Positions 12,854 through 13,287 of a stretch of DNA of 13,287 nucleotides are shown piece by piece. The stretch covers positions 22,480-35,766 of the forward strand of contig JABMDE010000003.1 in assembly GCA_015904055.1 (NCBI GenBank), given 5' to 3'. The notes under the pieces were generated by a model, which saw nothing but the letters and a program-made list of their open reading frames with translations, had not been told where the DNA came from and did not search any database. Each line of letters begins with the position of its first letter. Position 1 is the stretch's first letter. The position numbers and the translations under genes were made by a program. The stretch is from Nitrospira sp. Lineage in GTDB: Bacteria > Nitrospirota > Nitrospiria > Nitrospirales > Nitrospiraceae.

Positions 12854-13287
12854 AAGGCGATGTGCACGATATCGGGAAAAACATCGTCGGGGTCGTGCTC
12901 GGCTGTAACAACTATGAGGTCATCGATCTCGGGGTGATGGTGCCGTGCGAAAAGATTCTGGCTGCGGCGCGTGAACAGAATGCCGATATTGTGGGTTTAA
13001 GTGGTTTGATTACCCCATCGCTTGATGAAATGGTGCATGTGGCCAAAGAAATGACACGTGAGGGGTTTGCGGTGCCGTTGCTCATCGGGGGCGCGACGAC
13101 GAGTAAAGCCCATACGGCGGTCAAGATCGCGCCGTCGTATGAGCCTGCGGTGGTGCATGTGCTGGACGCGTCGCGGGCCGTCGGTGTCGTCGGCAGCCTG
13201 GTGAACGAAGCGAAGAAGCCGGGTTTTGTCGGCCAGATCCGGGAAGACTATGCCCGGATGCGTCAGGCGCATCAAGACCGAAGCAGC
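12847..13287 (+). CDS. metH: Methionine synthase, cobalamin-binding domain, continuing out of frame
   Basis: From 12847 the frame reads [18 protein letters not shown], the standard MetH B12-binding start, with the cobalt-ligand motif D-x-H-x-x-G (DVHDIG, 12859-12876). [13 protein letters not shown] and [14 protein letters not shown] follow, with their usual cobalamin-contact residues. The frame remains open to the last base, 147 codons. There is no start codon or ribosome binding site, so this is the continuation of the same gene after the frameshift. The AdoMet reactivation domain would lie beyond the window. Confidence 0.9.

Overview
The window looks like chromosomal DNA of a moderately GC-rich Gram-negative bacterium. 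The mix of hemW, an FmdB-type zinc ribbon, many small exported proteins of unknown function, a PqqC/TENA-like protein next to a SUMF1-like exported protein, and metH resembles Nitrospira. That assignment is an inference from gene content, not a database result. I see no rRNA, tRNA, CRISPR array, transposase or phage gene, no convincing intrinsic terminator, and no gene-free stretch longer than about 300 bases.

Region 1 (1-5380) holds two diverged direct copies of a 2.3-kb block, at 1-2297 and 3082-5380. Each copy carries hemW and an 88-residue protein on the minus strand, divergent from an fmdB-like zinc-ribbon gene, a 108-residue protein and an exported protein on the plus strand. The copies differ by about 5% (13 differences in the 267-bp 88-residue gene, counted by eye), and the reading frames inside them stay open. 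The block edges cut through genes. Between the copies lies mtnC (methionine-salvage enolase-phosphatase) without its N-terminus, fused to the hemW tail. After copy 2 lies mtnB (methylthioribulose-1-phosphate dehydratase) without its C-terminal half, fused to the broken exported-protein gene. The window's first base matches the first base of copy 2, which hints at a contig edge and a strain-chimeric assembly. A genuine rearrangement is the alternative.

Region 2 (5333-7596, minus strand) carries the truncated mtnB and a translationally coupled pair: a PqqC/TENA-like (haem-oxygenase-fold) protein whose stop codon overlaps the GTG start of an exported SUMF1/FGE-like protein that lacks the catalytic cysteines of true formylglycine-generating enzymes.

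Region 3 (7597-10392) is a run of small genes: a 94-residue hypothetical, a possible 18-codon leader ORF, a DUF2007-like protein, a membrane-anchored SmpA/BamE-like protein, a DUF4124-like membrane protein and an exported hypothetical.

Region 4 (10571-13287) is metH, cobalamin-dependent methionine synthase. It encodes clear homocysteine, pterin and cap domains, then a frameshift at about 12840 just before the B12-binding DxHxxG motif, which continues in another frame to the window end. Three methionine-related genes (mtnC, mtnB, metH) are therefore all interrupted here. This is either real loss or, more likely in my view, a sign of assembly and sequence errors.
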